DNA from: Hydrangea macrophylla
Taxonomy: Eukaryota; Streptophyta; Magnoliopsida; Cornales; Hydrangeaceae
Assembly: GCA_033977485.1 (NCBI GenBank)
Contig: CM066982.1
Coordinates: forward strand, 30,110,218-30,174,217
Direction of reading: 5' to 3'
DNA length: 64,000 bases
The first letter of the stretch is position 1; each line of letters begins with the position of its first letter. This document shows positions 33,454 to 46,952 of the stretch, in pieces. Below the pieces are notes generated by a model, which was not told where the DNA came from, did no database searches, and saw nothing but the letters and a program-made list of their open reading frames with translations. The position numbers were made by a program, and so were the translations under genes.

Positions 33454-34670
33454 ATGGATCCAGAAGGTTTGGAAGCAAGAATGACAGAAATGATCAACCA
33501 ACAGTCTGACCGGTTGGCCCAAGTTTTATCCTTCATGGAGGAATTGAAGCAGCAGCGGCCGCAACCTCCACCTGGGTTTGAACCACCCCTATATGAGAAC
33601 GGCGGAGAAGAAGTATGGTTTCAAGGGGTCCCGCCTCCTGCGTATGAGAAGAAATTCCAAGAAAAAATGGACAGGGTTGACAAGCTAGAAAGCGTACTGA
33701 GGAAAAGCAAAGGGATCGACGACTACATGCTAGATTTGGAAGGCCTTTTTGAGCCTGTTAAGCTGAAACTGCCGGAAAACTTCAAGATGCCTGAAATTGA
33801 TCGTTTTGATGGAACTGGGAATCCGAAGAGCCATGTAAAGTTCTGCATGAGTGTTTTCCAATCAATGGGCTGCAGCCATGAGCACATCGCAATGTTGTTC
33901 CCTCAAACCCTCGCCAAGGCTGCTCTATCTTGGTTTCTGACCTTGGAGGTTTCTAAGACGCGGACTTGGGAAGATATAGTCCAGGTTACTCTTACAACCA
34001 AGAGCTCGATGTCACCATCCGGGATCTGGAGACTACCCGGCAGAACTTCAATGAGTCCTTTGCTGCATTCTTGAGCAGATGGAGGAACAAAGTGGCCCAA
34101 ATGACCCATCGACCAGTCGAAAAGGAGCAAGTCCGGATGTTGATCAAGAATCCACAGCCGCTGTACCATGAGAAACTATTCTACCAGTCCATCTCAACAT
34201 TTGAAGAACTGTTTGAGATTGGGACTAGAATTGAGGATGCAATCAGGGAAGGGAAAATCAAGAATGAAGGATCACAAAGCCAGTCCAAGAGGCCAGACTA
34301 CTCCCGAAACCCTTCGGATTTCAACGCCCTTAGTAACCAACCCATGGCCTATTCTCCCCAATCATACCAGCTCACAAACCAAACTAGCTCGCCTAGCCGC
34401 CCTTACCAAAATAGGGTACCCCGTGAATTTTCCAAGCTAGATATCTCTCCCTCCGTAGCCTTAGGCCGCCTGCTAAGAAAGGGACACCTCCAACTCCTTC
34501 AGCCTCGTGCCGATCCCCCACCATCTAACTGTGACCTGTTCAAACGATGTGCCTACCACCAAGGCCCAGGCCATGACACCGACCGGTGCATACGTCTCTG
34601 CCATGATATCCAAGATCTCATTGATCGAGGAATCATCGAGCCACCACCCATTCAACCCCACGTCACCTAA
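33454..34670 (+). pseudogene. Ogre-like element gag
   Basis: ATG at 33454 (MDPEGLEARMTEMINQQSDR). N-terminal coiled-coil-like region with a proline-rich patch (QQRPQPPPGFEPP), then the Retrotrans_gag core from about 33790: MPEIDRFDGTGNPKSHVKF, FPQTLAKAALSWFLTLE, and after a frameshift between about 33985 and 34000 YNQELDVTIRDLETTRQNF, FAAFLSRWRNKVAQM. The C-terminus CAYHQGPGHDTDRCIRL and HDIQDLIDRGII is the single Cys/His finger of Tat/Ogre gag. The second frame ends at TAA 34668. About 405 codons in total, with one frameshift as the only visible lesion. It is the only coding region in the element. Confidence 0.85.
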
Positions 34671-36189
34671 GCCCATGGCCTATCCTTTCAAATGATCCCT
34701 TTTATTGACACCCATGAATGTTGAATCCGTGCAGTGGAGCGATAGTGTTTGGAACTTCTGCTAAAAAAAAAAAAAAACCAATAATAATAAATGGGTCACA
34801 AAGACACTCCATTTGAGACCAAGTCGAGTCTGTTCTATATTTTGAGTCTATTTCAAGTTTGATCTTGTGGTCGAGTCTGTCTGTCGTCGAGTTGTTGTGA
34901 GTTTGTATCGAGTGATGTAATCATTCTCTTGTGATGGAATGAAGTCTCATTTTGCCTAAACTGATGTGTGTATTCATAAGTGCATGAATCGCTGAACTGA
35001 AAATGTCACTTTTCAAATTACCATGGATATTACTCTGCTAATAAATTTTTGCATCAAACAAAAAAGAACCCTGAAAAGGTCAAAGTCGATTTCACGCTGG
35101 CACCGATGAAGAGCCGAGAATTGAATAGTCTTACTTTAAGAATTCAAAGATGCTTTTGCTCAAATTTCGAAAAGACATACTTGGAACTGATTTGGGGCTT
35201 ACCCAACACCCTTTCCTACCATTTTAAAGCCTTGAGCCCAGTCCAATCAAGAGCCATACAAACCTGCCCAATGCAGACTTAGTCATTGTTGGTAGCCAAA
35301 CATTTCAAAGAGTTTCTTCCCCCTTCAAAAAAAAAAGAAAAAAAAAGAAAAGCTCGCTAGGTTGAAAACCCGAAAAGGGCACCTAGGAAAAAGTGAGAGC
35401 TAAAAAGGTGTTGATTTCCAAAATCTGACCCTAGCCAGTCAAAAGGTTGAAGAAAATTTTGATGAAACAAATGAGAAAATTGTATGCTTCAGGGTACATC
35501 ATGAGAACGTGCCTAGATCACATTTCCAAAGGCACGGAACAGCCACAAAATTCCGAGAGCTGACATGCGCATTTCGGAATTCTAAGATTGCGATTGAAAG
35601 ATCTTGCAAGAATCAACTACATGAAAAACAAAATTGACTGGCTAGGAGAAAGAGAAAAGGATCAATCCTCAAAAAAAAAAAAAAAAAAAGGGAAAAAAAA
35701 GAAAAAAAAAAAGAAAAGAAAGGGAGACTGAAACTGAATCTTCTTATTCAAAGCTACCACAAGTGACCTAAGTTTGAACTTCTTTGACGATTGGTTTGAA
35801 AAACCCTCAACCAATTTTCTTCAGACCTTGCCTTGAACTACGCTCGACCTGATTCCCGCTCGGGGACACGTAGGCAACCACAACGGTTCGGTCACCCCAC
35901 CTACCTAAAAATCAACCCACTTCTTTCCGACCATGGCCCGAACTACGTTGGACCTGATCCCCACTTGGGGGTACGTAGGCAGACTTTCAAAAAAGAAAAG
36001 AAGGATGGCTCGCTAGGTCAAAAATCCGAAAGGACGCCTAGGCAAAAGTTAGAGCTAAATCCAAGGTGAGCAATAACAAAAGAGAGAAAAGAGCTCGCTA
36101 GGTCAACTGAGTGGCGCCTAGGCAAAAGTTACGAGCATTCGAGAGATTAAAGTCACGGTCCTTGCCTCAAGCCAGAAAACCACCTTCCA

Positions 36190-36400
36190 CACTAGGGGCA
36201 AACTTCGGCTACTCGCCTTGTTTGCCTGAATTCTACTATCAACCCTTCATACAAGGGGCAAACTTCGGTCACCTACCTCGTTTGCCCAAAACCTCCAATA
36301 AACCATTGTCCAAACTAGGGGCAAACTTCGGTCACCCACCTCGTTTGCCTATGAATTCCACTTCGTACACCTCAAACTAGGGGCAAACTCCGTTTGCCTA
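36190..36400 (+). repeat. Four-copy repeat of about 60 bp
   Basis: Copies built on CTAGGGGCAAACTTCGGTCA followed by CCCACCTCGTTTGCC, at about 36192, 36255, 36316 and 36376 (the last shortened). The GGGGCAAAC word is also part of the element's purine tract (38172-38180), so the array may have grown from the plus-strand priming region. Confidence 0.75.
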
Positions 36401-37125
36401 ACACGATCCCTTCACACCAAGGGCGAGTTTTCATGTCACCAAGTTATTTTGAAATTTTTTGAAATGGAGCATCTTTTATTCTAAAAGCTAAGGCACTAAT
36501 TCAAAGCACTTCTGGGGAGAAGTAGAGAATCGATTAGATCAGTAGGGAGGAATTTTCAAAAACCAGATTTATCAGCAAAGTGCTGACATATCAAGATGAG
36601 GAGTGTACATAAAAGATGAGCGGTACATCATTCATGATGAAGGCACATTGGATCGTGGCAATTTGAGAATTTCATGTCCAAGTCAATCCTTCTTTATTTG
36701 AGTCAGTAGTAATCTGATCACAAGTGTGTCAGAGACCAAGGTTTCGTACAAACTAACCCAACTTTCCTTGTCGTTCCTGTTAAGCCCATTTGTCCTGATG
36801 GTCTCAAATGTGTGGGTTAAAGGTGATTCCTAATTATAAAAAAAAAAAAAAAACTTTGGATATAAGCAGAAGTACCAAACATTATTACTACACCAGTTAA
36901 GGTCGCAACATGAGAAGGGTCCCAGGTACGAGTGGCATAAACTCGTAAGTGGTTGCAAACTACAAACCGATAGTTGTTTCTCAAGGCGGCTGATCGGAGG
37001 AAATATCGCCAACACCAAGAAACCATTGCTGATAAGAGACGTGTTGTTGAGGTGTTTTAGGGCCCAAAGTCCAGATGTTTTGATGAGGTGTATTATTGAG
37101 GTGTTTTAGGGCTCAAAGTCCAAGT

Positions 37126-37400
37126 GTGTTGTTGAGGAACATCGGATGTGTTGAGGAACATCAGGAGAGTTGAGAAGCATCGTTCAAGGGTTGAGGAACA
37201 TCGGATGTGTTGAGGAACATCAGATTTGTTGAGAAGCATCGTTGAAGAGTTGAGGAACATCGGATTTGTTGAGTAGCATCAGAAGAGTTGAAAAGCATCA
37301 TTGAAAAGTCGAGGAACATCACTAAGATTTGAAGAACACCGTTGAGAATCAAGAAGCATTGAGAAGCACCGTCAAAGATTTGAGGACAAGCGCCGTCGAG
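37126..37400 (+). repeat. Tandem array of about 19-bp units
   Basis: Alternating GTTGAGGAACATCGGATGT and GTTGAGAAGCATCGTTGAA type units, about 13 in all, becoming more diverged to the right (37320-37450). Non-coding. Confidence 0.75.
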
Positions 37401-38167
37401 AATCGAGGATCTTCATTGAAATTTGAGAAGCACCGTTAAGACTTTGAGAGTCACCAGGTCCATAGTATCACGATTAAGGGGAGCACGAGTCTAGAGAGTC
37501 ACGTCACCCAACACAACAAATTGGCCGTAACATGACACATAGCCCATCGGTCGCGGCACACACAAATCACAAAGCCCACTAGGGGTGGCAAACACACCAT
37601 AAGCGTTCTTTTGAAGCACCACAGTATCACTTTGAGCACCACGCTCTTCCTTGAGTAAGACCTCCAGGTCGAGCTCCCTCACAAGTCTATTAATCGTAGC
37701 GAAGCGTAGATCACCAAACCCACTGAGAGTGGCAAATACACTGAACACATGTACTAGGACCACAAGCGCTTTAGAACACAACACTAGCACAACACAAGTC
37801 CACTCGGAGTGGTACACCTCACAACATCCTGCTCACGCTAGGATCAGAACACTAAACATGATAGGACTCATGACACAATTCATATCACATCCATGCATCA
37901 CATATCATCCTCATAGCATCTGCATGTCTTGTTGTGCATGTGTGACTTGTTCCTTTGTGCCCTGAACTACGTCCTGGTCTGATTCCCCTTGGGATACATA
38001 GGCAGCTCACGCAGAGCGCGACCAGCACTGACCTCAACATCATTGTTCTCAGCATCATTGCATCTTTTGCAACGCTTTTTATCCTAAATCTATAGCCTCC
38101 AAAAGACCTGTCTCTTCAAAGCTTTGGCACTCGCTTGCGATATGCGTTGCCTCGCAAGTTCATGCCA

Positions 38168-38180
38168 AAGAGGGGCAAAC
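38168..38180 (+). other. Polypurine tract of the Ogre-like element
   Basis: AAGAGGGGCAAAC immediately precedes the 3' LTR. Confidence 0.8.
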
Positions 38181-41100
38181 TGTAGACACCCCATTTTGTC
38201 GGCTATCAAATTTAGGAGACCCAGAGCTTGGTGGTTCACAATGATCGTAAAAGACTCAAAAGGACTCTCGGAAGTCAGCTCCATCTCTCAGAATGCTCAG
38301 AATGACCCAAAATGCCCCTGAAAGCCCGGAAACTCCCAGAATTGGTCCCAAAGTTCTGAAAACATGCTATGTCATAAGGAAAGCGATAAAATAAGTTCTT
38401 AAGAAAAATCAGATGAAATCGTCAGCTCCCAGAGAGCCTCGGAAGACCCGGAAGTTCCCGGAAAGTCCCCGTTGACCGGTTTGACCAAGGTTTGACTAGG
38501 TTTGACCAGGTTTGACCATGTTTGACCAAGTTTGACCAGGTTTGACCAAAATCGTCCGAATTCACCAGAATTATTTTAAATCATGAGAAAAGTGTTAAAA
38601 CAAGTTCCAAAAGAAAATCGAGCGAAAACATCAGCTCCCGGGAACTCCCGGAGGTTTCCAGAACTTCCCGGGAATCCCAGGTTTGACCAGTTTGACCAAA
38701 ATTTGACTTTGGAACCAGGGCGCCAAAACAATTTTCAAACATTTTTCATGAATACTAGAGGTCAATAGCTTTCCAACGGTATATCGCACGTAATTTCTGG
38801 ACTTAAAACGAATTTATCATGAATTTCCAAAGGCGAAAAAGGCGATCAAATCGACTTTCATCGCGAATACCGCAAAACTTTTCAAAGTGACCCATCCCCG
38901 AACTATTTTTTTATGTAAAGTAGACTCCATTACCTTTCCAACGGTATATCAGAACCTCAATTTGGAGTTCGTATGTATTTTCTGTGAATTTTGGACGAAA
39001 TAGGGCCTTTTCGCGAATACCGGAACTTCGGGGGGCCTAAACAGCATTATCTGGACGAAGGAGGAGCACTGCCGCCGTGGCACTGGCCCAGTGCCGCCAC
39101 GGCACTCCCCTCCAGAGCAGTATATTTTTGTAACTTCTTTTGTGGTCCCATTTTGATTATTTAAAAACCAAAACGACGTAGTTTCATGATTTCAGATGTT
39201 TGGGACCAATGGGAATACTTCTAAAACCCCAAAACCACCCCAAGTTGGCCTATATAAACCCCCCATTGCTCTTCATTTTGGGGGGGCCAAGTGCAAAGCT
39301 TGAAAAGTTGTAGAGAAGAAGAGAGAGAGAGATAGGTTTAGAAGAGAGAAAGGGAGCTTCTCCCATTGATTTTCCATAAGAAAGTGAGTTTTAATCTTGT
39401 TTTCTTCCATTACCTCTCTTATACTTCACATTCAAAACACCCCCAATCACCATTCTAGTGAGCATTTAAGAGAGTGGAAGCTACTTCCATGTCCAAATGT
39501 CAAAATCTATGAGTGAAACACCAAGTTACAAGTCCAAAAATCACATTGATTATCATCTATTGATTGTTATATACTTGCTTGTTCATATTATGTTCATCTC
39601 TTCTTAATCTCATTTCTTTTTTTATTTTCTTCATTTACTTACTAGTTCATCATCATCTAAGTGATGACATGAAGTTTGGGGTGAGTGAATCCTTATGGAT
39701 AGTAGCTCTTGACCTCAAAAACATGTTTGATAGATGATGATCATAACCTCAATACTTCCAAGGTATTCTTGAAATGTATTGAAGTTATGTTCAAAATAAA
39801 AATAAATCTCTCCAACAATCTTGGAGGTTCTTGATGATGAGTTTGATGTTGGCATTTTAAGTGGCTATAATCCTTATTGAGTATTGAAAATATGCTTTCA
39901 AAACATCTACTTTAAAACCCCTCTCAATCCCTCTTCTTTTGGTTTCAACAAACAAAACCTTGTTTTCTCCAAAATCTTCAAAATAATGAGTCAAAACAGT
40001 GAGTGAGCTGAGTTCAAAGATTTCTCTAGAACTCAATACTCAACATATGGATGCAAGGCCACTTGGAAAGTCTTCCTAACTCATTGGAGAACACCCATGA
40101 TTTTTGGTTTGACTTGGAAGTACTTGGAAATGGTCCATTTGGACCCAAACATTCCTTCCAGACATTCTGTCTTTGCTGTCACAGCAGCTAGGGCCACTTC
40201 CAACTTGTTTTACAGAAAACGTTTCCAAAAGGGGTGGTCCTAACTTTTTTTTCTTTTTAAAATTCAATGTCTTAGGGAACTTTATATATAAAATGGGCCT
40301 CCAGATCATTAGTTTTCATTTTCTAAGATTTTTCCACATTTCAGTCGACAGTACGGACTCTGTTTCTGAGTGACCTTCATTGTTTATATGATTTCTCTCA
40401 ATCTGTGATAGATATCCAAGATTGGCCTTTTGGGTAGTATTCTAGACACAATAAGGAACATCTCCATAAAAAATCATGCATTGAAAACATCCCTAACCCC
40501 CCTTTTCACAATTTAGAAGATCATGTTATTGTTCTGTCCACTATTCACAGCAAGCACATTTTAACTTTCATTCTTTGATTTGATGCATACATGCACTCCA
40601 AATTAGCTCATATCTTAGGAAGTAGTTCGTACTACATTTGTACATATCCTATGATGTTTTCATTCATTCATTCATACACATTATAGACTTCTAAGTCATT
40701 CTAGGAATCCATGAACACAAAGCACACTACAACCTTGGCACATTCTAGATACATACATTGCATCCATGCAAAGATTTGGGGCTTTTGTGACTCCTAATCT
40801 AAGAAGATTATAAGGAATGATCATGATCATACATTCATGTTCCCTTCAATCTAATCATCCTTTCTCATCCGTCCCGGGGATTGAGAAATCTTCTTTTCTC
40901 AAAATTAACATGCATCATTCTAGCTTGCTAATGCATTACTTTGATTCTTTGTTTATTTGTTTCAAGAACAATTCATGTCCCCTTTAGATTAAGGAAACTA
41001 ATTACTTGATACATGATTTTTCCTAGGTTTATTTGTGTGATCTTTCACTTTACATTGTGTGATATTTGGCTTAGATCTTATGAATTATATCTTATCTTTA

Positions 41101-41494
41101 GATCTTCCATTTTAAATCTCATTATGTGATGTAATATACTATCATAGTATTATTTGTCGAACCAAATATAGTATAAGATGATTTTTTGGATGCTAATTGA
41201 GGCCCGTCGAAAGACGGGGCGAGTTGAGGGTGTTTTAGTCGCGACAAAGGCTCCTTCCTCTCTCGTACCAAAACCCCGAGCCAAGTTCTTTGGTTATGAA
41301 GGGCCGGTGCCCTTTATCCGTTTGGGTGAGTCAAACTTGGGTTTCTTGGTTCCCTAAAGACCAAGTGGCGACTCTGTATCTGTTTTCGACTGACCTTTTT
41401 CTTGTTTTCTTCAAAACAAACCCCTTTCTTTGATCCAAATCAATTTCAAACAAGTTTCAAAATATAACAAAGCGGTGGAAGCCCGGTGTCCACA
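38181..41494 (+). repeat. 3' LTR of the Ogre-like element
   Basis: 3314 bp, TGTAGACACCCC...GTGTCCACA, nearly identical to 28644-31956. Differences include the number of TTGACC repeats (eight against six) and of 22-bp GC repeats (two against three). GGTAA follows at 41495. Confidence 0.95.
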
Positions 41495-42247
41495 GGTAAA
41501 GCCATGGCCATTTAGGGGTTGGGCTATTGATGTGATTGGTAAGATAAGCCCTTTGTCTTCGAAGGGACATTGCTTCATTATTCTGGCTACCGATTATTTT
41601 ACTAAATGGGTTAAGGCAGAACCAATGCAATCTATTAATCAGCATTCAGTCATTAGATTTTTAGAAGTTATAGTTTATAGGTTTGGAATACCTCAAACTA
41701 TTGTTTCAGATAATGCAATTATCTTTAAAGGGAAAATTATGACTTTTGCCTCGAAGTTAGAAATCACTATGACTAAATCTACCGCATATTATGCCCAATC
41801 TAATAGGCAAGCAGAAGTTACAAACAAAGTCATAAAAGAAAATATAGCAAATAACCCTCGAATGTGGCACTAAATTTTGCCAGAGGTTCTATGGGCATAT
41901 AGGACTTCAATGATGATGAGTACAGGACTATCTCCATATGCTTTAACATATGGGCATGAAGCTGTGGTGCCTATTGAAATCAAAATTAATTCTTTGAGAG
42001 TCTTGAAGCAAAATCAACTCACAATGGATGCTTATCAGGTAGCAATGATGATGGAGTTGGAAAATATAGATGAGGAGAGAGTTAAAGCTCCGAATAACAT
42101 TCTTGTTCAGAAAATAGTGGCAGCAAGAGGTTATAACAAAAAGGTTCGACATAGATCCTTCGATGAGAAAGATTTGGTTTGGAAAATCATTTTACCAGTT
42201 AGGATGAAAGATCCACAATTTGGGAAATGGTCACCCAAGTGTGAAGG
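41495..42247 (+). pseudogene. Tat element integrase, catalytic core
   Basis: Continues from 28643: KPWPFRGWAIDVIGKISPL (first catalytic Asp), FTKWVKAEPM, VYRFGIPQTIVSDNAIIF (second Asp), YYAQSNRQAEVTNKVIKENI (the family has catalytic Glu in the QAE position, kept here). It passes TAA 41871 in phase into LPEVLWAYRTSMMMSTGLSP and YALTYGHEAVVPIEI. Cut at 42247 by Copia 2 within a K-C-E-G motif; resumes at 51076. Confidence 0.88.
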
Positions 42248-43538
42248 TGTTGGGATTATACCCTCAAACCAGTTAGTAATTGTAATCAAACATCTTTGAT
42301 TCGTATATTTATGAGCATCATTACATATTCAGATATGTGTTATTCTTGAGTTGAATGGTTTGGCGTGTTTATCCATAAACAACATTGTCAGATTCATTTG
42401 CGTTAATGAGATTAACACATGGGAGATATGAATTATTTTCGATAGTTGTTTCAAATTGTCACAGTCAATATATGGAAGCTTATCAGGTCTAGACTGTAAC
42501 GTATTAACTTCTATGTGATAGAGTGATGAATCTTATTCATTGGAGTAGTGACTCTAAGTTAATGTGTTAGTGTATTAAATGCATTGACGGGCATTGAGTT
42601 AAACCTATTAACAATTAACTGTCATAAGTTAATAGGTACTCAAACTTGCATACGACATATGTTCATAATCCTAAGATCACTGTGAACACAAGCTATTGAC
42701 TTGATTACTTTGACTTATCAATTAGTGAGGTCTTCCTTTGAGAATGTCATTGGGTTAATTACTGAGAACTGCAGTCTTGTTAGCAAATCGTTGTTGACAT
42801 GTTCAGTAATTTATGAGACGTGACTAGGGCTCAAGGATAATAAGAAGTAATTAACTCCAGCTTGATAGTATAGTTGATACACTAATCTCGGAGATAATTA
42901 CAAATACGTTTGGTGGAGGAAAATCACTATATTTATTATGCAAGTGTAGGTTTATCTTCGGGTAATTATGTCTATTAAACATGGAGTTCAATTACTATCA
43001 TATAGTGGCATTGATAATAATTAATTAAAATTATTTCCTTAGCTTAAGAGTTAAGTTAGATGGAAATTAGTTTTATTTAGCCGGGTTGGGAGAACCTAGA
43101 AGTCCCATCTCTAGCTTAATAGGTGTTTGGATGCGGGGATAAGATGACTAGGGTAGAGATAGAGTTGTAACAAACTCTATATGTATGTGATATAGAGAGA
43201 GGGGTCGGCCACTTGTTGGCTATGTTTGCCCTAGCCGAATACGTTTGGCTTTGTAACAATCTCTATCTCTCTCTCTCTCTCTCATCTCTATAGTCTCTTA
43301 CCCTATTACGGTTGCCCACATAAATCCTAGCCTCCTTACATGCACTAAGAAGTCATAGAGGTGAAGATTACTAGTAAAAGAAAACTTGAAGTGTTCTCGT
43401 TTAGATTCAGACAATCTTCAAAGGTGAAGTTTCTCTTTTAATTCTCCTTCAATCATACATAATTGAATAAGTTTCAAGATCCATTTTAAAATAGTTTTAA
43501 AACCTATTTTTCGCTGCGTTTGGAAATCGTTTCCAACA
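42248..43538 (+). repeat. 5' LTR of Copia 2
   Basis: Starts TGTTGGGATTATACCCTC and ends TTTCCAACA. Carries a (CT)n run at about 43261-43288. It lacks a block of about 100 bp that the 3' LTR has, at CTTC/CTTTGAGAATG near 42732. Confidence 0.92.
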
Positions 43539-43539
43539 A

Positions 43540-43553
43540 TTGATATCAAAGCC
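43540..43553 (+). other. Primer-binding site of Copia 2 (mutated)
   Basis: TTGATATCAAAGCC stands where Copia elements have TGGTATCAGAGC. G-to-A changes at two sites account for the difference, a pattern of methyl-C deamination on the other strand. Confidence 0.65.
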
Positions 43554-45707
43554 TAACTTATTCCTTACGTATGATTGTCCTATGGATTTCCATGGTGATT
43601 AATCAACATGAATGTGCCCCCTAGAGGTTCGGTCATAAGGGTTTTTTAGAACCTTATGTGTTTCATCCATTAGGGTTTTGAACCCTAATAGTTTCGACCC
43701 CTATGATCTCTTTTACATGCAGGTTTTGATGCATGGCATTTTAATCCCAATACTTTTTCTTTGCAACTATGATTTTGATCTCAAAATATTTTTTATACCC
43801 ACTGTTTTGTGTTCTTGATATCGAAATATTAACTTTCAAGAGGTTTTCGGGTATGGTGGTCTTTTGCTTGCAAAGGTTACAAGCATGGGGACAAAACCCA
43901 TTAGGGTTTTGATCACGAGGAGGAACCACCCCATGGGCTGTGCATGGACTGCACAGAGGTTGCACAGTGGGGGTCTTCGGACTAGCACCAGCCTGTGGCC
44001 TGCACAAAGGCTAAACAAGGGCTGCATAGAGGCTGCTTGGTCAGTATTCTGTCAAATGTGACCATGACCAGTCACGAAACACAGGTAAGACCGGTCACGG
44101 TCATGACCGGTCTTAAAACATGGGTATGATCGATCGAGGTAATGATCGGTCCCATAAAACTAGCATGACTGGTCATGCTCTGCATGTTTTAAATTAATGA
44201 TATCATTTAATATATTTTTTATTTTTTAACTTATATATATACATATGTATATACATATATTTATAAATTTTATTTAAGGTTATATAACTTAGACCCTAAA
44301 TAAAATTATATGTACGTAAATATTCTTTGAATGTTTAAAAGTTAAAAGGAATTTTTTTTTAAACTCTTGCTTTATTAATTTTAAGGGATATTTTATCTTA
44401 ATTCTATATGGAAGGAAAAGGGATTAAATTTTGTCTTATTGCTTTTGAAACAAGTAAATGTAATCATGTTGATTAAATCATTTTTAATCCAAGTTAGATT
44501 TGGAACATTCTGGAAACCCATGAATTAATGTGTGTTTTTTTTCTTTATTATGAATTTGATTCAAATGTATGGATGCAATATATGTATATTGTGAATGCAT
44601 GTGCTAACCTCTTTCTTACAGCTCATAAAACCCTAATCTTTCATGACATAATTAATAATTTTTTAAAAAAATTTTAATTATGGTTTTATGGCAATTGTAA
44701 AGGGCATTCCAGCTCCATTCCTGTGCATAGGAGAGCTTTAATGGTTTCTCTAGGCTATTTTGCAATTTACTTTTCCTTAGATCATTGTACACCTCGCGAG
44801 AGGTAAAGGAATGAATGTAAATTAGGAAAGGAGACTACTTTACAATCAAGAAAGATGGAGCAATCATGAAGGAGTTCATGAAGACGTGTCATGAAGAGTT
44901 CATGAAGACAGTCATGAGAGAGAAAGGCCTTTTAATTGCATTTATGTTTCATTTATGCATGCTCTTTAATTAATGGTCAAGTTTTTTATATGCTTGATAT
45001 AAACATGTTGAACACCTTTATGGACCCATACTTCACTTGAATTTTCTTTTAATTAAGTTGTTTATTTTTAAAAGACATTTAAAGTTTAATATATTACTAG
45101 ATATGAGATATTTAAAATTAAAATGTGCATGTATGGATCGCATAAAAATCCTCTATTATAAATTATCGAGTGGGAGAGAGGATTACAATTCTTGTAACCT
45201 CACAGTCTTCCATCAATAGTTCATTGTAAAATAAATAGGATACCGCGGGTCACAGATTCATCTGTGATCATTCCCTTCGGACAGTTTCTATTCATTGGAT
45301 ACTAGATATGAACTTCCTAGAGGATAGAATCAATGAGACGTATTAGAGAGTGACTTCCCCTCGAAGGTACTACTTGAAACATATATCGTTGATTCTAATT
45401 GATGGTCAAACACTAGACTAATGTTTCATTAAGAGACTACCCTCGGAGTTTTAATGAAGTCATTGGAGACTAAAGTGTCAGGAGTCACAAATCAATTTGT
45501 AAGAGTTACATAGCGGTTAATTGTGATGGGCTTCCCAATCAGTTTATAAAGTGATGATCTCCCCTCAGAGGAATTGTTTCATAAATTGATATTCTGACGA
45601 CATTATATTTTGTATTGTTTAAAAGGATTTCAATGCGACATATTATTGTCAAATATCATGATGTTCATTTATTTATGCATGTCTGCTATTTAATTTCAGC
45701 TATCACA
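43554..45707 (+). other. Copia 2 leader, non-coding
   Basis: 2.15 kb. Contains repeats of GACCGGTCA-type palindromic words (about 44053-44185) and TTCATGAAGAC words (about 44870-44925). It ends in CTGCTATTTAATTTCAG (to 45699), an acceptor-like pyrimidine tract nine bases before the gag ATG, so a leader intron is possible here too. Confidence 0.5.
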
Positions 45708-46824
45708 ATGTCTGGGTTCAACCCACTTGCCACTATTCTCAACCAAAACAAGTTAACTGGACCTAATTATGTGGATTGAAAAAGAAACTTAGACATAATT
45801 TTGACTGTTGAGAGGTACAAATTTGTTCTCACCACACCTTGCCCTGCCCCTCCAGCGCCCGATGCTCCTGCTGGGGTTGATGACTCTTATGCTTGTTGGC
45901 AACAGGCTGATGAGATGGCCCACTGCTACATTTTGACATCTTTGTCAAATGTGTTGCAGCACCAGCATCAGTTGATTGCCACAGCTGAAGATATGATCTT
46001 CAGCCTTAATGAGATGTTTGGCTCCTAAGGTCGAACTGCTAGGCAAAGTACAATATAAACAATCTTAAACACTAAGATGTCGGAAGGAACACCAGTACGA
46101 GAACACATGCTAAAAATGATTGGTTATTTTTAATGTACTGGAAGTTCTGGATGCCGAAATGGACCTTAAGACTCAGGTTGACATTGTCCTGAATTCATTG
46201 CCATCGTCTTTCACTCAGTTCAAACTAAACTATCATTTTAACAAGGTTGATTATTCATTGAGTGAATTAATGAACTCCTTAACAAAAATGGAGGGGATTG
46301 TCAAGGGAGAGTCTACAATTCTCAATGTTAAGAAGGCTATTACTTCTAAGCCTAAGCCTAAGGGCAAAAGATGGAGGAAGAAGAAGCAAGGGAACAAGGC
46401 TCATAAAGGCACACCTAGCCCCGCTGGCGGGATTTACAAGGAAAATGGAAAGGGGAAAGGGAAGGTAGGTGCCAAGCAATCCAAAGAAAAATGTTTCAAT
46501 TGCGGGGAACTAGGGCACTGGAAGAGAATTTGTCCTGAATACTTGGCTACGAAAAAGACCCAAGGTATGATCGAAGCACTTGTAATTGAAGTAAGTTATT
46601 TAATGGATACTTCAACTACTTGGTGTATTGATTCGGGAGCCACTAATCATGTCTATAATTCATTGTTGGGGTTCAGGCAGACCAGCCAGTGCAGTGATGG
46701 GAAAATCAAACTTACCTTGAGATCTAGTGCAACAGTTTCAGCTGTTGCAGTTGGAGTCATAGTTGTTGTATTTCCTAATAATAAAACTTTGGTATTGCAG
46801 AAATTTTATATGTCCCTATTATAA
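45708..46824 (+). pseudogene. Copia 2 gag and protease
   Basis: ATG at 45708 (MSGFNPLATILNQNKLTG). UBN2-type gag with stops at 45777 and 46026 and a frame change near 46120, then a basic region, CCHC knuckle CFNCGELGHWKRIC and protease WCIDSGATNHV (D-S-G-A kept). Frame ends at 46824. Confidence 0.85.
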
Positions 46825-46952
46825 GGAAAAATCTTATTTCAATTTCATTACTTACGAATAAAGGTTTTTCAGTTAGTTTTGGTTCTGAAGTTGTGGTTAA
46901 ATAGAATAGTTCTTTTATTTGCTCTGGTAATTTATCAAATGGTTTATTTTTA

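Larger units (their letters stand above)
34671..38167 (+). other. Non-coding interior of the Ogre-like element (pol absent)
   Basis: 3.5 kb between gag and the purine tract without any pol motif. Instead it holds diverged repeats: three copies of a word built on GAACTACGTTGGACCTGAT ... TACGTAGGCA (about 35836, 35938, 37962), three copies of GCTCGCTAGGTC ... CGCCTAGGCAAAAG (about 35350, 36008, 36092), and the two tandem arrays listed separately. Poly-A/G-rich runs occur at 35325-35355 and 35668-35725. This composition is typical of the 3' untranslated part of Tat/Ogre elements; pol has been lost as a block. Confidence 0.8.
28639..41499 (+). mobile_element. Ogre-like (Tat) gag-only LTR retrotransposon, 12.85 kb, non-autonomous
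   Basis: Target duplication GGTAA at 28639-28643 and 41495-41499. LTRs 28644-31956 (3313 bp) and 38181-41494 (3314 bp) both start TGTAGACACCCC and end GTGTCCACA. Primer-binding site directly after the 5' LTR, purine tract AAAGAGGGGCAAAC before the 3' LTR. The 6.2-kb interior holds only a gag gene (33454-34670); no protease, RT, RNase H or integrase is present, and the rest is repeats. In about 600 bp compared by eye (29641-30240 with its partner) the LTRs differ by about 1%, so it is the youngest large element here. Movement would need enzymes from a related autonomous element. Confidence 0.93.

Noticed and set aside
43741..44061. Overlapping ORFs on both strands in the Copia 2 leader
   Set aside because: Repeats of GCTGCACAGAGGTTGCACAG type sequence; not conserved coding.
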